A stretch of DNA of 46,340 nt from Brevundimonas sp. (GCF_003248455.1 NZ_QFNM01000024.1:1-46340); one strand, 5' to 3'. Positions 1-7,596 are shown, counted from the first letter of the stretch. Made by a program: numbers and translations. The notes: generated from the letters alone by a model not told the origin.

Positions 1-96
1 AGCTGCGCGGCTCGGCCTGTTGCTCACCCCACGCTGCGAGGCGTAACTAACCCAAGGACTCTGGTCGCCGCTGGATGAAAACTCAGAGGCACGTCA
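1..96. mobile_element. Possible end of an insertion sequence at the window edge
   Basis: The receptor reading frame on the minus strand follows the expected family sequence down to the motif NAVDYDKLG and then becomes unrelated from about position 96, stopping at 24. The unrelated stretch begins on the minus strand with TGACGTGCCTCTGAGTTTTC, a TG-starting end like that of several insertion sequences. No transposase is visible in the 96 bases. A deletion scar or an assembly junction would look the same; a HindIII site (AAGCTT) sits at 99-104, just inside the receptor part. Confidence 0.3.
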
Positions 97-803
97 CCAA
101 GCTTGTCGTAATCGACGGCGTTGCGACGGGCGACGTCACCCGAGGCGGACAGGACGTTGATGCGGAAGGCCGCATTGTCGCTGATGCGCCAGTTCTGGTC
201 GATTGTGCCGCGCCAGTAGCTATCCGTACCCCCGCCCAGAGAGAGATTGGTGAAATCGACCAGCTTGGGCGTCTTGGACGATAGGTTGATCGAACCGCCG
301 CCTGAGCCACGGCCGGAATAGGCAGAGTCAGGCCCCTTCACGACTTCGACCTGCTCCAGGTTGAAGACCTCCCGCTGCTGGCCGCCTGTGTCGCGCACGC
401 CGTCCACGAAGATATTGTTGCCGGAGGACTGACCGCGGATGAAGGGACGGTCGGCCAGCGGCTGGCCACCTTCACCGGCCCCGAAGGTGATGCCAGGCGA
501 CGTACGCAACAAATCCTGAAGCGACGTCGCGCCGATCTGTTCGATCACCTGTTGAGGAATGACGGTGACGTTACGCGGCGTGTCGAGCAGCGGGGCGACG
601 TATTTGGACGATTCCGGTTCGCGTTTGCGAATATGGCCATTGACATCGATGGTGCCCAGGTTGGCGGGCTGCTGCTGATCGGCGGCGGCGATCACGCCGT
701 CCTCGGCCACATCTGCGGCGAAGGCGGGGACGGCGACCAGCATGCCGGCGGCGCTGGAGGCGAACAGGAGCGCGCGGAGAGAGGCGGCGCGAGAGTCGGA
801 CAT
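24..803 (-). pseudogene. TonB-dependent siderophore receptor, N-terminal fragment
   Basis: The first 237 of 259 residues look like the start of an outer-membrane siderophore receptor of the FhuE/Fiu kind. Residues 1-29 are a signal peptide ending AFA. A plug domain follows at about 70-180, with VTVIPQQVI, DLLRTSPGI, RGQSSGNNIFVDGVRD and EVVKGPDSAYSGRGSGGG. The first beta strands of the barrel begin near 187. Family members are about 700 residues long, so nearly the whole barrel is missing. The last 22 residues are not receptor sequence, which suggests insertion or rearrangement near position 96. The start at 803 (MSDSRAAS) is chosen because the signal peptide begins there; the frame stays open upstream to 845. 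A plug without a barrel should not transport, so I treat the gene as broken. The rest of it may lie beyond an element to the left of the window. Confidence 0.75.
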
Positions 804-877
804 GATTTTGCGACCTTTTGGTCTGATTTTGCGATGCGGTCGCAATAACCAGCTTCAATATGTCGCACAAGCGAAAT

Positions 878-892
878 TGCGAATAAATCGCA
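878..892 (-). promoter_or_regulatory. Candidate Fur-like operator upstream of the receptor fragment
   Basis: TGCGAATAAATCGCA is a 15-base palindrome with TGCGA/TCGCA arms, about 75 bases upstream of the receptor start at 803. It resembles the TGCnAATnATTnGCA pattern I associate with Fur in alphaproteobacteria, with one mismatch in the centre. A siderophore receptor downstream fits iron control. The assignment rests on pattern and context only. Confidence 0.4.
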
Positions 893-897
893 GTTCG

Positions 898-1677
898 TCA
901 GCCCACCGCCGTCATAGTCCTCGGCGCCTCGTCCAGATCCAGCCAGGTCGGGTCGGGCATGGCGCGGTGCGCGGCGGCCAGGGCCTCGGACCAGCGACGG
1001 CCCAGGTCCCGGAAATAGGGATCGTCGGCGTCGATTCGCCGCTCCATGCCGGTCAGACGGTCGCGCGGCATGACGATCAGGTCCAGCGGCGGCCCCACGG
1101 CGATGTTGGACCTGATGGTGGAATCGAACGAGATCAGCCCCAGCTTCACCGCCTCGGACAGGGGCGTCGAACTGTGCAGGGCCCGGTCCAGGATCGGCTT
1201 GCCGTATTTCAGCTCGCCGATCTGCAGATAGGGGGTGTCGGACCCGCATTCGATGAAGTTGCCCTGGCCGTAGATCAGGTAGAGGCCCATCTTGCCGCCC
1301 GCGATCTGGCCGCCCAGCAGCATGGAGGCGTTGACGTTCAGCGCGTCGGCGGTCGGCGAGGCCGGGGTGTTTATGGTGGCGCGCACCATGGCCATGGCGT
1401 GGCCCAGGATCTGGGCGGCGCGGAACAGGGTCGGCGCGCTCTCCAGCGTCTCGGGCGTTTCGGAATCCGGCAGGCGGACCCCGGCCGCCACCGTCGCCAG
1501 CGCCGTCTGCGTGACCGACAGATTGCCCGCCGTCGCCACCGCCAGCACCCGCTCGCCGGTCCGTTTGACGATATGCAGCTTGCGATAGGACGAGATGTTG
1601 TCCACGCCCGCATTGGTGCGCGTGTCGGCGATCATCGCCAACCCCTCGTCCACCAGCATGCCCACGCAATAGGTCAC
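898..1677 (-). CDS. Anbu-type proteasome-related peptidase (proteasome beta/HslV superfamily)
   Basis: This 259-residue protein begins MTYCVGMLVDEGLAMIADTRTNAG, as Anbu proteins (ancestral beta subunit, COG3484) do. Removing Met1 would expose Thr2 as the N-terminal nucleophile. Asp18 and Lys33 stand close to the catalytic Asp17 and Lys33 of proteasome beta subunits. The motif TAGNLSVTQ at 49-57 lies in the conserved Gly-rich turn. Anbu assembles into open helical or ring-like oligomers in studied homologues; its substrate is unknown. It is the last gene of an operon after ATP-grasp, alpha-E and transglutaminase-like genes, with 61 bases between it and the transglutaminase. This is the recurrent Anbu neighbourhood. 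The start at 1677 is fixed by the need for Thr at position 2. No signal peptide is seen, so the protein is probably cytoplasmic. Confidence 0.92.
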   Translation of the reverse strand: MTYCVGMLVDEGLAMIADTRTNAGVDNISSYRKLHIVKRTGERVLAVATAGNLSVTQTALATVAAGVRLPDSETPETLESAPTLFRAAQILGHAMAMVRATINTPASPTADALNVNASMLLGGQIAGGKMGLYLIYGQGNFIECGSDTPYLQIGELKYGKPILDRALHSSTPLSEAVKLGLISFDSTIRSNIAVGPPLDLIVMPRDRLTGMERRIDADDPYFRDLGRRWSEALAAAHRAMPDPTWLDLDEAPRTMTAVG

Positions 1678-1738
1678 GTCGTTCTATCCGCTCCCCGCGT
1701 TGCGAACCGCACGACGCTAACAGATTCGCGCGTCATGC

Positions 1739-2581
1739 CTATCGGGGCCATCCGCCCGACTGCAGTTGTTGCTGGTTCTGTTGCACAGGCCGCACATGGA
1801 GGGCGACCGTCAGCCGTTCCTGGCCGCCGCCATAACTGGTTCCCCGAATGGGCGTGGCCCCCAGCGCATCCAGGCCCACGGCGACGCGGACATAGTGTTC
1901 GGTCGGGCAGACGCCGTTGGCGGGATCGAAGCCGACCCATCCCAGATCCTGGACCCAGGCCTCGGCCCAGGCGTGGGCGGCGTCCTGGTCGTGCTGCCCG
2001 TCCTGGCGGCTGAGATGGCCCGAGACGTAGCGCGCCGGAACGCCCAGCACCCGGGCGGCGGCGATGAAGATCTGGGCGTGGTCCTGGCAGACGCCGCGTT
2101 TCTGGCCGAAGGCCTCGGCCGCCGTGTGGGTCGCGGAGGTCGCCCCGACCTCGAAGGCCACGTCCTGATGCAGGGCGCCCATCAGGGCGTGCAGGCGCGC
2201 CAGCGTCGCCCCGTCGGGCACGGTCCTGGCGAAATTGACGATGGCGGCGTCCGCCCGCGTCAGGGGCGTCTCGCGCAGAAAGACCAGGGGCGACAGCCGC
2301 TCGGACAGGCCGCGCACCACGCCGCCGGTGTCGATGGTGGAGACCTCCCCGGTGACGCGGATGGTCAGGGCGTCGGTCGGCCGTTCGGTATAGAGGCTGT
2401 GGACGATATTGCCGAAGGCGTCCTCGCTGCGCCGCAGCCGGGCGTCAACGTCGGTCTCGATGCGCCAGTCGCGCACCTGCTGCCCCTCGCACGAGCGCGG
2501 CGTCAGGCGCAGGGTCTGGACGATGAACCGGGCCGCGCGGGCGTAGGTGTAGCGGGTGGAGTGGTCGATCCTGATCCGCAT
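1739..2581 (-). CDS. Transglutaminase-like cysteine peptidase of the Anbu operon
   Basis: The protein has 280 residues. Residues 1-80 form the N-terminal beta domain typical of bacterial transglutaminase-like proteins (MRIRIDHSTRYTY, VQTLRLTPRS). The papain-like core follows, with Cys165 in KRGVCQDHAQ, His203 in AAHAWAEAWV and Asp219 in GFDPANG forming the catalytic triad. Such proteins usually act as peptidases or amidases rather than cross-linking enzymes. No signal peptide is visible. The start at 2581 gives the canonical MRIRIDHSTRY opening and lies two bases after the alpha-E stop codon, so the genes are translationally close. The C-terminus is rich in glutamine (QQNQQQLQ). In the operon it would cleave or transfer a peptide or isopeptide made by the ATP-grasp protein; that role is inferred. 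Confidence 0.9.
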   Translation of the reverse strand: MRIRIDHSTRYTYARAARFIVQTLRLTPRSCEGQQVRDWRIETDVDARLRRSEDAFGNIVHSLYTERPTDALTIRVTGEVSTIDTGGVVRGLSERLSPLVFLRETPLTRADAAIVNFARTVPDGATLARLHALMGALHQDVAFEVGATSATHTAAEAFGQKRGVCQDHAQIFIAAARVLGVPARYVSGHLSRQDGQHDQDAAHAWAEAWVQDLGWVGFDPANGVCPTEHYVRVAVGLDALGATPIRGTSYGGGQERLTVALHVRPVQQNQQQLQSGGWPR

Positions 2582-2583
2582 GG

Positions 2584-3522
2584 TCAGACCAGATACTGTT
2601 CGTGGATGGCGCCGGCCAGGGCGTTGTTCTCGGTCAGGAAGCCCTGGATGTATTCGTGCAGGCCGGACTGGAAGATATCCTCGATCTTGGCCTCGTTGAA
2701 CTGGGTCAGGCGGTTGGACGCCAGCCGCTGGGCCGGACCGCGCCGGCCATAGTCGGCCGCCAACTTCTCCAGATAGGAGACGATCATGCCCTGGCACGAG
2801 GCCAGGGAGCGCGGCATCTGGCGGTTCAGCACCAAGAGGTCCGCCACCAGCCAGGGCCGCACGCTCTCGCGATAGACCCAGCGATAGGCGGTCAGGGCCG
2901 AGACCTCGCGCAGCAGCGTCGTCCACTGGAAATAGTCCAGTTGCCCGCCCACCCGCTCGCCGGGCGGCAGCAACAGGTGGTATTTGACGTCCAGCAGGCG
3001 GGCGGTGTTGTCGGCCCGCTCGATCGCCATCCCCAGCCGCAGGAACCAGTAGGCGTCGTTGCGCAACATGGTCCGCGACGAGGCGCCCTCGACCGCCAGG
3101 GAGGTCGATTTCACGAAGTCCAGGAAGTTGGTGAAGTCGTCCCGCCTGGACGGTTCGCCCAGTTCGTTCAGCCCGTTCCAGGCGCCGTTGATCGCCTCCC
3201 ACAGCTCGATGGTCAGGGCGGTGCGGACCGAGCGGGCGTTGGTTCGCGCCTTGGTGATGCAGGCCTTGATCGAGGTGGAGTTGTCGTTGCCGAAAGCCAG
3301 ATATTCGCGCACCGATTTTTCCGACGGGATACGGCCCGAGGCGTCGAAGGCGCCCTTGACCCCCGAAGAGGCGATGGCCCCGGCCCAGGCGGTCACGGCG
3401 GCCTGATCCTTGGCCGGCAGGGCGGCCAGGCGAATGGCCGCCTCCAGAATCCGCGCGAGAAAATCGGCCCGCTCCATGTAGCGGCCGGTCCAGTAAAGGC
3501 TGTCTGCGGTCCGGGAGAGCAT
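2584..3522 (-). CDS. Alpha-E domain protein (DUF403 family)
   Basis: The 312-residue, largely helical protein opens MLSRTADSLYWTGRYMERAD, the signature of the alpha-E family. Further conserved stretches are WEAINGAWNGLNEL, YWFLRLGMAIERADNTARLLDVKY and MPRSLASC. Alpha-E proteins accompany circularly permuted ATP-grasp enzymes, as separate genes or fusions, and have no established enzymatic activity; they may hold the substrate peptide or bridge the ligase and protease. The start codon shares its A with the stop codon of the ATP-grasp gene (TGATG), which suggests translational coupling. The gene ends two bases before the transglutaminase gene. No membrane segment or signal peptide is seen. Confidence 0.9.
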   Translation of the reverse strand: MLSRTADSLYWTGRYMERADFLARILEAAIRLAALPAKDQAAVTAWAGAIASSGVKGAFDASGRIPSEKSVREYLAFGNDNSTSIKACITKARTNARSVRTALTIELWEAINGAWNGLNELGEPSRRDDFTNFLDFVKSTSLAVEGASSRTMLRNDAYWFLRLGMAIERADNTARLLDVKYHLLLPPGERVGGQLDYFQWTTLLREVSALTAYRWVYRESVRPWLVADLLVLNRQMPRSLASCQGMIVSYLEKLAADYGRRGPAQRLASNRLTQFNEAKIEDIFQSGLHEYIQGFLTENNALAGAIHEQYLV

Positions 3523-4943
3523 CAGTTGTCCAGCACCCAGGTGTCCTTGGTTCCGCCGCCCTGGCTGGAGTTGACCACCAGCGAGCCCTCCTTCAACGCC
3601 ACCCGCGTCAGCCCGCCCGGCGCGACCCGCACGCCCGCGGGGCTGGACAGGACAAAGGGCCGAAGGTCCACGTGGCGCGGCGACAGGCCCGGACCGTTCA
3701 GCGTCGGCGCCGTCGACAGGCTCAGCGTCGGCTGGGCGATGAAGTCGTCCGGGTCGGCGATCAGCTTGGCGCGGAAGGCCTCGATCTCGGCCTGGGTCGA
3801 CGTCGGCCCGACCAGCATCCCGTATCCGCCCGATCCCCCGACCTCCTTGACCACCAGCTCCGGCAGCCGGTCCAGCACCGCCTTGAGCGCCTCCGGCTCG
3901 CGACAGCGCCAGGTCGGGACGTTCTTCAGAATGGCGTCCTCGCCGGTGAAGAAGCGGATGATCTCGGGCATGTAGGTATAGACGGCCTTGTCGTCGGCCA
4001 CGCCCGTCCCGACCGCATTGGCCAGCGTCACCCGCCCGGCGAAATAGGCCGACATCAGCCCCGGCACCCCCACCGCCGAGTCCGGCATGAAGGTCAGGGG
4101 GTCGATGAAGTCGTCGTCGATGCGGCGGTAGATGACGTCGACGCGCTTGGGCCCCTCGGTCGTGCGCATGAAGACCGTGTCGTCGTTGACGAACAGATCG
4201 CCGCCCTCGACCAACTCCACCCCCAGCTTGTCGGCCAGGAAGCTGTGCTCGTAATAGGCCGAGTTGAACGGCCCCGGCGTCAGCACGACGATGGTCGGAT
4301 CGGCCCCCGCGCCCGCCGGCGCCGAGGCCTGGAGCGAACGCAGCAGCATGTCGGTGTAGATTTCGACCGGCCGCACCGCATGTTCCGCGAACAGGTCGGG
4401 GAACAGCCGCATCATCATCTCTCGGTTCTCCAGCATGTAGGAGACGCCGGACGGGGTGCGGACGTTGTCTTCCAGCACATAGAAGCCGTCCTCGCCCGTG
4501 CGGACCAGATCGACGCCCGAGATGTGGCACCAGACGTCGCCCGGCGGACGGCGGCCCTGCATTTCCGGCCGATAGTGCGGATTGGTCAGGACCAGGTCTG
4601 CGGGCACGATGCCGGCGCGGATGCATTCCTGCGGACCGTAGATGTCCTTCAAGAAGGCGTTGATGGCGGTGACGCGCTGCTTCAGCCCGCGCTCCAGCCC
4701 GCTCCATTCGTCGGCCCCGATGATGCGCGGCACGACGTCGAAGGGGATCAGCCGCTCGTTGGATTCCTCGTCGCCATAGACGGCGAAGGTGACGCCCATC
4801 CGGCGGAAGAACAGTTCCGCCTGTCGCGAACGCGCCTGCAGCAGGTCGGCCGGCGCGTTCTCCAGCCAGGCCGCCAAGGTCTTGTAGCTGTCGCGGATCG
4901 CACCCGACCCGCCGCCGCTCATTTCGTCGAAAGCTCTCGTCAT
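3522..4943 (-). CDS. Circularly permuted ATP-grasp protein, type 2
   Basis: This 473-residue protein is the first gene of the Anbu operon. Conserved blocks are RIIGADEWSGLERGLKQRV, FLKDIYGPQECI, GVDLVRTGEDGFYVLEDN, VRTPSGVSYMLENR, LTPGPFNSAYYEHSFLA, VDVIYRRIDDDF and LVVKEVGGSGGYGM, the last being the ATP-binding glycine loop. It ends in SSQGGGTKDTWVL, characteristic of the family. ATP-grasp enzymes of this class are thought to form amide bonds by acyl phosphate chemistry; the substrate here is unknown. The reading frame is open upstream to 4997, but MTRAFDEM at 4943 is preferred because the extra residues are basic and do not match the usual start. The next gene overlaps by one base. A 16-base palindrome lies 51 bases upstream and may control the operon. 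Confidence 0.9.
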   Translation of the reverse strand: MTRAFDEMSGGGSGAIRDSYKTLAAWLENAPADLLQARSRQAELFFRRMGVTFAVYGDEESNERLIPFDVVPRIIGADEWSGLERGLKQRVTAINAFLKDIYGPQECIRAGIVPADLVLTNPHYRPEMQGRRPPGDVWCHISGVDLVRTGEDGFYVLEDNVRTPSGVSYMLENREMMMRLFPDLFAEHAVRPVEIYTDMLLRSLQASAPAGAGADPTIVVLTPGPFNSAYYEHSFLADKLGVELVEGGDLFVNDDTVFMRTTEGPKRVDVIYRRIDDDFIDPLTFMPDSAVGVPGLMSAYFAGRVTLANAVGTGVADDKAVYTYMPEIIRFFTGEDAILKNVPTWRCREPEALKAVLDRLPELVVKEVGGSGGYGMLVGPTSTQAEIEAFRAKLIADPDDFIAQPTLSLSTAPTLNGPGLSPRHVDLRPFVLSSPAGVRVAPGGLTRVALKEGSLVVNSSQGGGTKDTWVLDN

Positions 4944-4993
4944 CCGCCCCCGCCGCGTTGAGATCGCAGCTTGATCCCGGCGAAAGCGACTGT

Positions 4994-5009
4994 GCAACAG
5001 ATTTGTTGC
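4994..5009. promoter_or_regulatory. 16-base palindrome upstream of the Anbu operon
   Basis: GCAACAGATTTGTTGC is a palindrome with 6-base perfect arms and four central bases. It lies between the end of the reductase gene (5044) and the start of the ATP-grasp gene (4943), both read leftwards. Flanking GCGAC and GTCGC extend the symmetry imperfectly. No run of T follows it on the minus strand, so an operator is more likely than a terminator. No regulator can be named. Confidence 0.35.
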
Positions 5010-5043
5010 GTCGCAGCGTGGCTTTTCTACGCGGGGGCGTTTT

Positions 5044-6249
5044 TCAAGCCGCGACCGCCTTCATCGAAATCGCCGGATCGCCCAGTTTTTCGACGTTCAC
5101 CGGCGTCGCCTTGGCGATCAGCTGCTTGCCGGCCATGAACTCGGGCGGAGCGTTGACGGCCTCGACGCAGACCACGCGGTCGCCGGCCAGATGGAACACC
5201 GCAAAGCCGCCCGCGCCCGGATCGCCGCGCACCACCTGGCGGTCGGCGTCGAACGGCAGGCCGGCGATCTGGAGCTTGTATTCGTATTGGTCGGACCAGA
5301 ACCACGGAACCTCGGCCGCAGGTCCCGGCCGGCCGACGATGGCCGCCGCCGCCTGTTTGGCCTGTTCCAGGGCGTTGGGCACGCTCTCCAGCCTGTGACG
5401 CCGGCCGCCGTGGACCGGAATCGGGCGCCGCGTCATGTCGCCGACGGCGAAGACGGCCGGATCGCTGGTGCGCGCCTGGTCGTCCACCACCACCCCGTCG
5501 TCGCACAGCAGACCTGCCGAACGGGCCAGGCCGTCGCAGGCCAGGGCCCCGACCCCGACCAGGACCGCGTCCGCCCGCACCACCGATCCGTCCGCCAGGG
5601 TCACGCCGTCCCGCGCCACCGCCGTCACTTCGGCCCCGGTCAGGATTTCGACCCCGCGCGCCAGATGTTGCTGCGTGAAGAAGGCGGACAGCGTCTCCGA
5701 CGCCACCCGCGCCAGCACGCGCGGCGCCCGTTCGATCACCACCGCCTCGGCGCCCAGCGCCCGGGCCGAGGCCGCGGCCTCCAGCCCGACATAGCCGCCG
5801 CCGACCACCGCCAGCCGTTTGCCCGGCCCCAGCACGGCCTTCAGCCGCTCGGCGTCCCTCAGCGTGCGCAGTTCCAGCAGGTCGGGATGATCTCCGCCCG
5901 GAACCGGCAGCTTCCGCGCCGTCGATCCGGTCGCCAGGACCAGCAGGTCATAGGACTCGGACGAGCCGTCGTGGAAGGCGACCGTCTTGGCCTCCGGGTC
6001 CACGGACACGGCGACCGTCGAGGGCCGGAAGTCGATGTTCTGCTCGGCGTAGAAGCTGAGCGGGCGCAGCAGCAGGGCCTCCAGATCGGCCTCGCCCTTC
6101 AGCCAGGCCTTGGACAGGGGCGGGCGCTGATAAGGGGGCGCATCCTCCTGGCCCGCCAGCACTATGGGGCCGTCGTGCCCGTACTGACGCAGAAACGCCG
6201 CGACGGACCCGCCGGCGTGCCCGGCGCCGATGATCAGAACCTTGGTCAT
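5044..6249 (-). CDS. FAD-dependent NAD(P)H:ferredoxin reductase-like oxidoreductase
   Basis: The protein has 401 residues. An N-terminal FAD fold carries VLIIGAGHAGGSVAAFLRQ (about 4-22), followed by PYQRPPLSK and LLLRPLSFYAEQNI, both conserved in rhodocoxin, putidaredoxin and terpredoxin reductases. A second Rossmann fold for NAD(P)H carries LAVVGGGYVGLEAAASARAL near 148-167. The motif VFAVGDMTRRPIP contacts FAD, and a C-terminal reductase domain includes WFWSDQYEYKLQIAGL. It probably passes electrons from NADH to a [2Fe-2S] ferredoxin serving an oxygenase; neither partner is in this window. The start at 6249 gives MTKVLIIGAG directly before the FAD fold. It is divergent from the histidine operon and separated from it by an inverted repeat and a promoter region. 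Confidence 0.88.
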   Translation of the reverse strand: MTKVLIIGAGHAGGSVAAFLRQYGHDGPIVLAGQEDAPPYQRPPLSKAWLKGEADLEALLLRPLSFYAEQNIDFRPSTVAVSVDPEAKTVAFHDGSSESYDLLVLATGSTARKLPVPGGDHPDLLELRTLRDAERLKAVLGPGKRLAVVGGGYVGLEAAASARALGAEAVVIERAPRVLARVASETLSAFFTQQHLARGVEILTGAEVTAVARDGVTLADGSVVRADAVLVGVGALACDGLARSAGLLCDDGVVVDDQARTSDPAVFAVGDMTRRPIPVHGGRRHRLESVPNALEQAKQAAAAIVGRPGPAAEVPWFWSDQYEYKLQIAGLPFDADRQVVRGDPGAGGFAVFHLAGDRVVCVEAVNAPPEFMAGKQLIAKATPVNVEKLGDPAISMKAVAA

Positions 6250-6273
6250 GGGGGTGGTGTAGAGTGGCGAGAA

Positions 6274-6376
6274 GCGAGTGGCGAGTGGCGAGATCACCTC
6301 CTGCCGTCGACAACCCCGCCGCAAACCCTTGCCCGACACGCCAGACCGCTCAAACTCGCCACTCGCCACTCGCCAC
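6274..6376. repeat. Inverted repeat built of GAGTGGCGAG units, copy 1
   Basis: The left arm GCGAGTGGCGAGTGGCGAG (6274-6292) is matched exactly by its complement within the right arm (6355-6376), around a 62-base centre. The arms are themselves short tandem repeats of a 7-base unit (GTGGCGA). A related element lies at 29404-29534. Both sit directly upstream of a start codon. No open reading frame of note is inside. Confidence 0.7.
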
Positions 6377-6383
6377 CTATCCC

Positions 6384-6415
6384 TTGACCGTTCCACCGTT
6401 ACAGCATAGTGGAAC
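6384..6415 (+). promoter_or_regulatory. Promoter and operator-like palindrome of the histidine operon
   Basis: A -35-like TTGACC (6384-6389) is followed by a -10-like CATAGT (6405-6410), with 15 bases between. A perfect inverted repeat, GTTCCAC (6390-6396) and GTGGAAC (6409-6415), overlaps the spacer and the -10 box, where a repressor would block polymerase. The first gene encodes a TrpR-like DNA-binding protein, so autoregulation is plausible. If the -10 call is right, transcription starts at about 6416-6420, at or just before the ATG at 6420, giving a leaderless or nearly leaderless message. Confidence 0.5.
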
Positions 6416-6419
6416 GTGC

Positions 6420-6704
6420 ATGACGACCCCGCCCGCCCTCGACGCCCTCTATGACGCCCTGCTCTCTTTGCGGACGCGCGAGGAGATCGACGCCTTCCTG
6501 GCCGACCTCTGCACCCCGGCGGAACTGCGCGCCTTCGCCGAGCGGTGGCAGGTGGCGCGGCTGCTGGACGCCGGCGGCAAGTCCTATCGCGAGATCGCGG
6601 CCGAGGCCCACGCCAGCCCCACCACCGTCGTCCGCGTCGCCCGTTATCTGAAAGACATGCCGCACCAGGGATACCGTATCGCCCTGGACCGGCTGAACGC
6701 CTGA
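6420..6704 (+). CDS. TrpR-like regulator (YerC/YecD family), candidate histidine-operon repressor
   Basis: This 94-residue protein belongs to the TrpR/YerC-YecD family. Its N-terminal helices (LDALYDALLSLRTREEIDAF, LCTPAELRAFAERWQVARLL) form the dimerisation core. A helix-turn-helix follows in KSYREIAAEAHASPTTVVRV at about 60-79. The end, HQGYRIALDRL, is common in the family. It is the first gene of the histidine operon, ten bases before hisG, and probably senses histidine or a related ligand. That role is inferred from position; TrpR-type regulators heading his operons are known in other proteobacteria. The frame is open further upstream, but the start at 6420 gives the family's usual N-terminus and follows the promoter directly. 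A palindrome overlapping the promoter is the likely operator. Confidence 0.85.
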   Translation: MTTPPALDALYDALLSLRTREEIDAFLADLCTPAELRAFAERWQVARLLDAGGKSYREIAAEAHASPTTVVRVARYLKDMPHQGYRIALDRLNA

Positions 6705-6714
6705 GAGTTCCCCC

Positions 6715-7596
6715 ATGAGCACCGTCCAGGGCCGGCTTCGCATCGCCGTCCAGAAATCCGGCCGTCTGGCCGACCGCAGCCTCGACCTGATCCGCGACGC
6801 GGGCCTGAAGTGGGTCAAGGGCCACAACGATCTGCTGTATCGGGTCGAGAACTATCCGATCGACCTGCTGCGCGTCCGCGACGACGACATCCCCACCTTC
6901 GTGGCGGACGGCGTCTGCGACCTGGGGATCGTCGGCGAGAACGTGCTGGAGGAAGGCCGCAACGGCGGGCCCAACGCCGCCATCGTCATGCCGCTGGGCT
7001 TCGGCCGCTGCAACCTGAAGATCGCCACGCCCCCGACCCTGGCCTATGACGGCCCGGCCTCGCTGGAGGGCCTGCGCATCGCCACCTCCTATCCCAAGAT
7101 CCTGCGCCGCTTCCTCGACGAGCGCGGGGTCAGGGCCGAGATCGTCGTCATGCGCGGCGCCGTCGAGGTCGCGCCCCGGCTGAAACTGGCCGCCGCCATC
7201 TGCGATCTGGTTTCGACCGGCGCGACGCTGGAGGCCAACGGCCTGGGCGCCAGGGACACGGTGCTGGAAAGCCAGGCTGTCCTGATCCAGTCCCCGGTCG
7301 CGCCCGAGCCGGGCCTGCAACACCTGCTGGACAGCGTCATCGAGCGGATGTCCGGCGTCGTATCCTCGCAGGGCGCCAAATACGTCATGCTGAACGCCCC
7401 GCGCGCGGCTCTGGACCAGATCACCGCCATCCTGCCCGGCGCCGGCTCGCCCACCGTCATGCCCCTGTCGGGCCGCGACGACGCGGTCGCCGTCCACGCG
7501 GTGTGCCAAGAGGCCGTCTTCTGGGAGACGCTGGAGAAGCTGAAGGCCGCCGGCGCCTCGGCCATCCTGGTCCTGCCCATCGAGAAGATGATGTGA
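6715..7596 (+). CDS. hisG: ATP phosphoribosyltransferase, long form (HisG)
   Basis: HisG catalyses the first step of histidine synthesis, joining ATP and PRPP to give phosphoribosyl-ATP. The 293-residue protein is the long, self-sufficient form. The catalytic part carries LRIAVQKSGRL, PIDLLRVRDDDIP, CDLGIVGENVLEE and ICDLVSTGATLEANGL. A C-terminal regulatory domain follows and ends AAGASAILVLPIEKMM, very like the Escherichia coli enzyme. That domain binds histidine for feedback inhibition, so no HisZ partner is needed. Many alphaproteobacteria instead use a short HisG with HisZ, so the long form here is notable. The stop codon overlaps the hisD start (TGATG), indicating coupled translation. 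Confidence 0.96.
   Translation: MSTVQGRLRIAVQKSGRLADRSLDLIRDAGLKWVKGHNDLLYRVENYPIDLLRVRDDDIPTFVADGVCDLGIVGENVLEEGRNGGPNAAIVMPLGFGRCNLKIATPPTLAYDGPASLEGLRIATSYPKILRRFLDERGVRAEIVVMRGAVEVAPRLKLAAAICDLVSTGATLEANGLGARDTVLESQAVLIQSPVAPEPGLQHLLDSVIERMSGVVSSQGAKYVMLNAPRAALDQITAILPGAGSPTVMPLSGRDDAVAVHAVCQEAVFWETLEKLKAAGASAILVLPIEKMM

Noticed and set aside
898..1677. HslV, the classical bacterial proteasome-like protease
   Set aside because: The length (259 rather than about 175), the MTYCVG start and the neighbours fit Anbu; no hslU gene is adjacent.
742..2013. Plus-strand open frame opposite the Anbu and transglutaminase genes
   Set aside because: It is antisense to two well-supported genes and has low-complexity His/Arg/Gly-rich composition.
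6274..6376. Possible CRISPR array because of repeated GTGGCGA units
   Set aside because: The units are 7 bases, directly adjacent and in inverted arms. There are no spacers of regular length and no cas genes.
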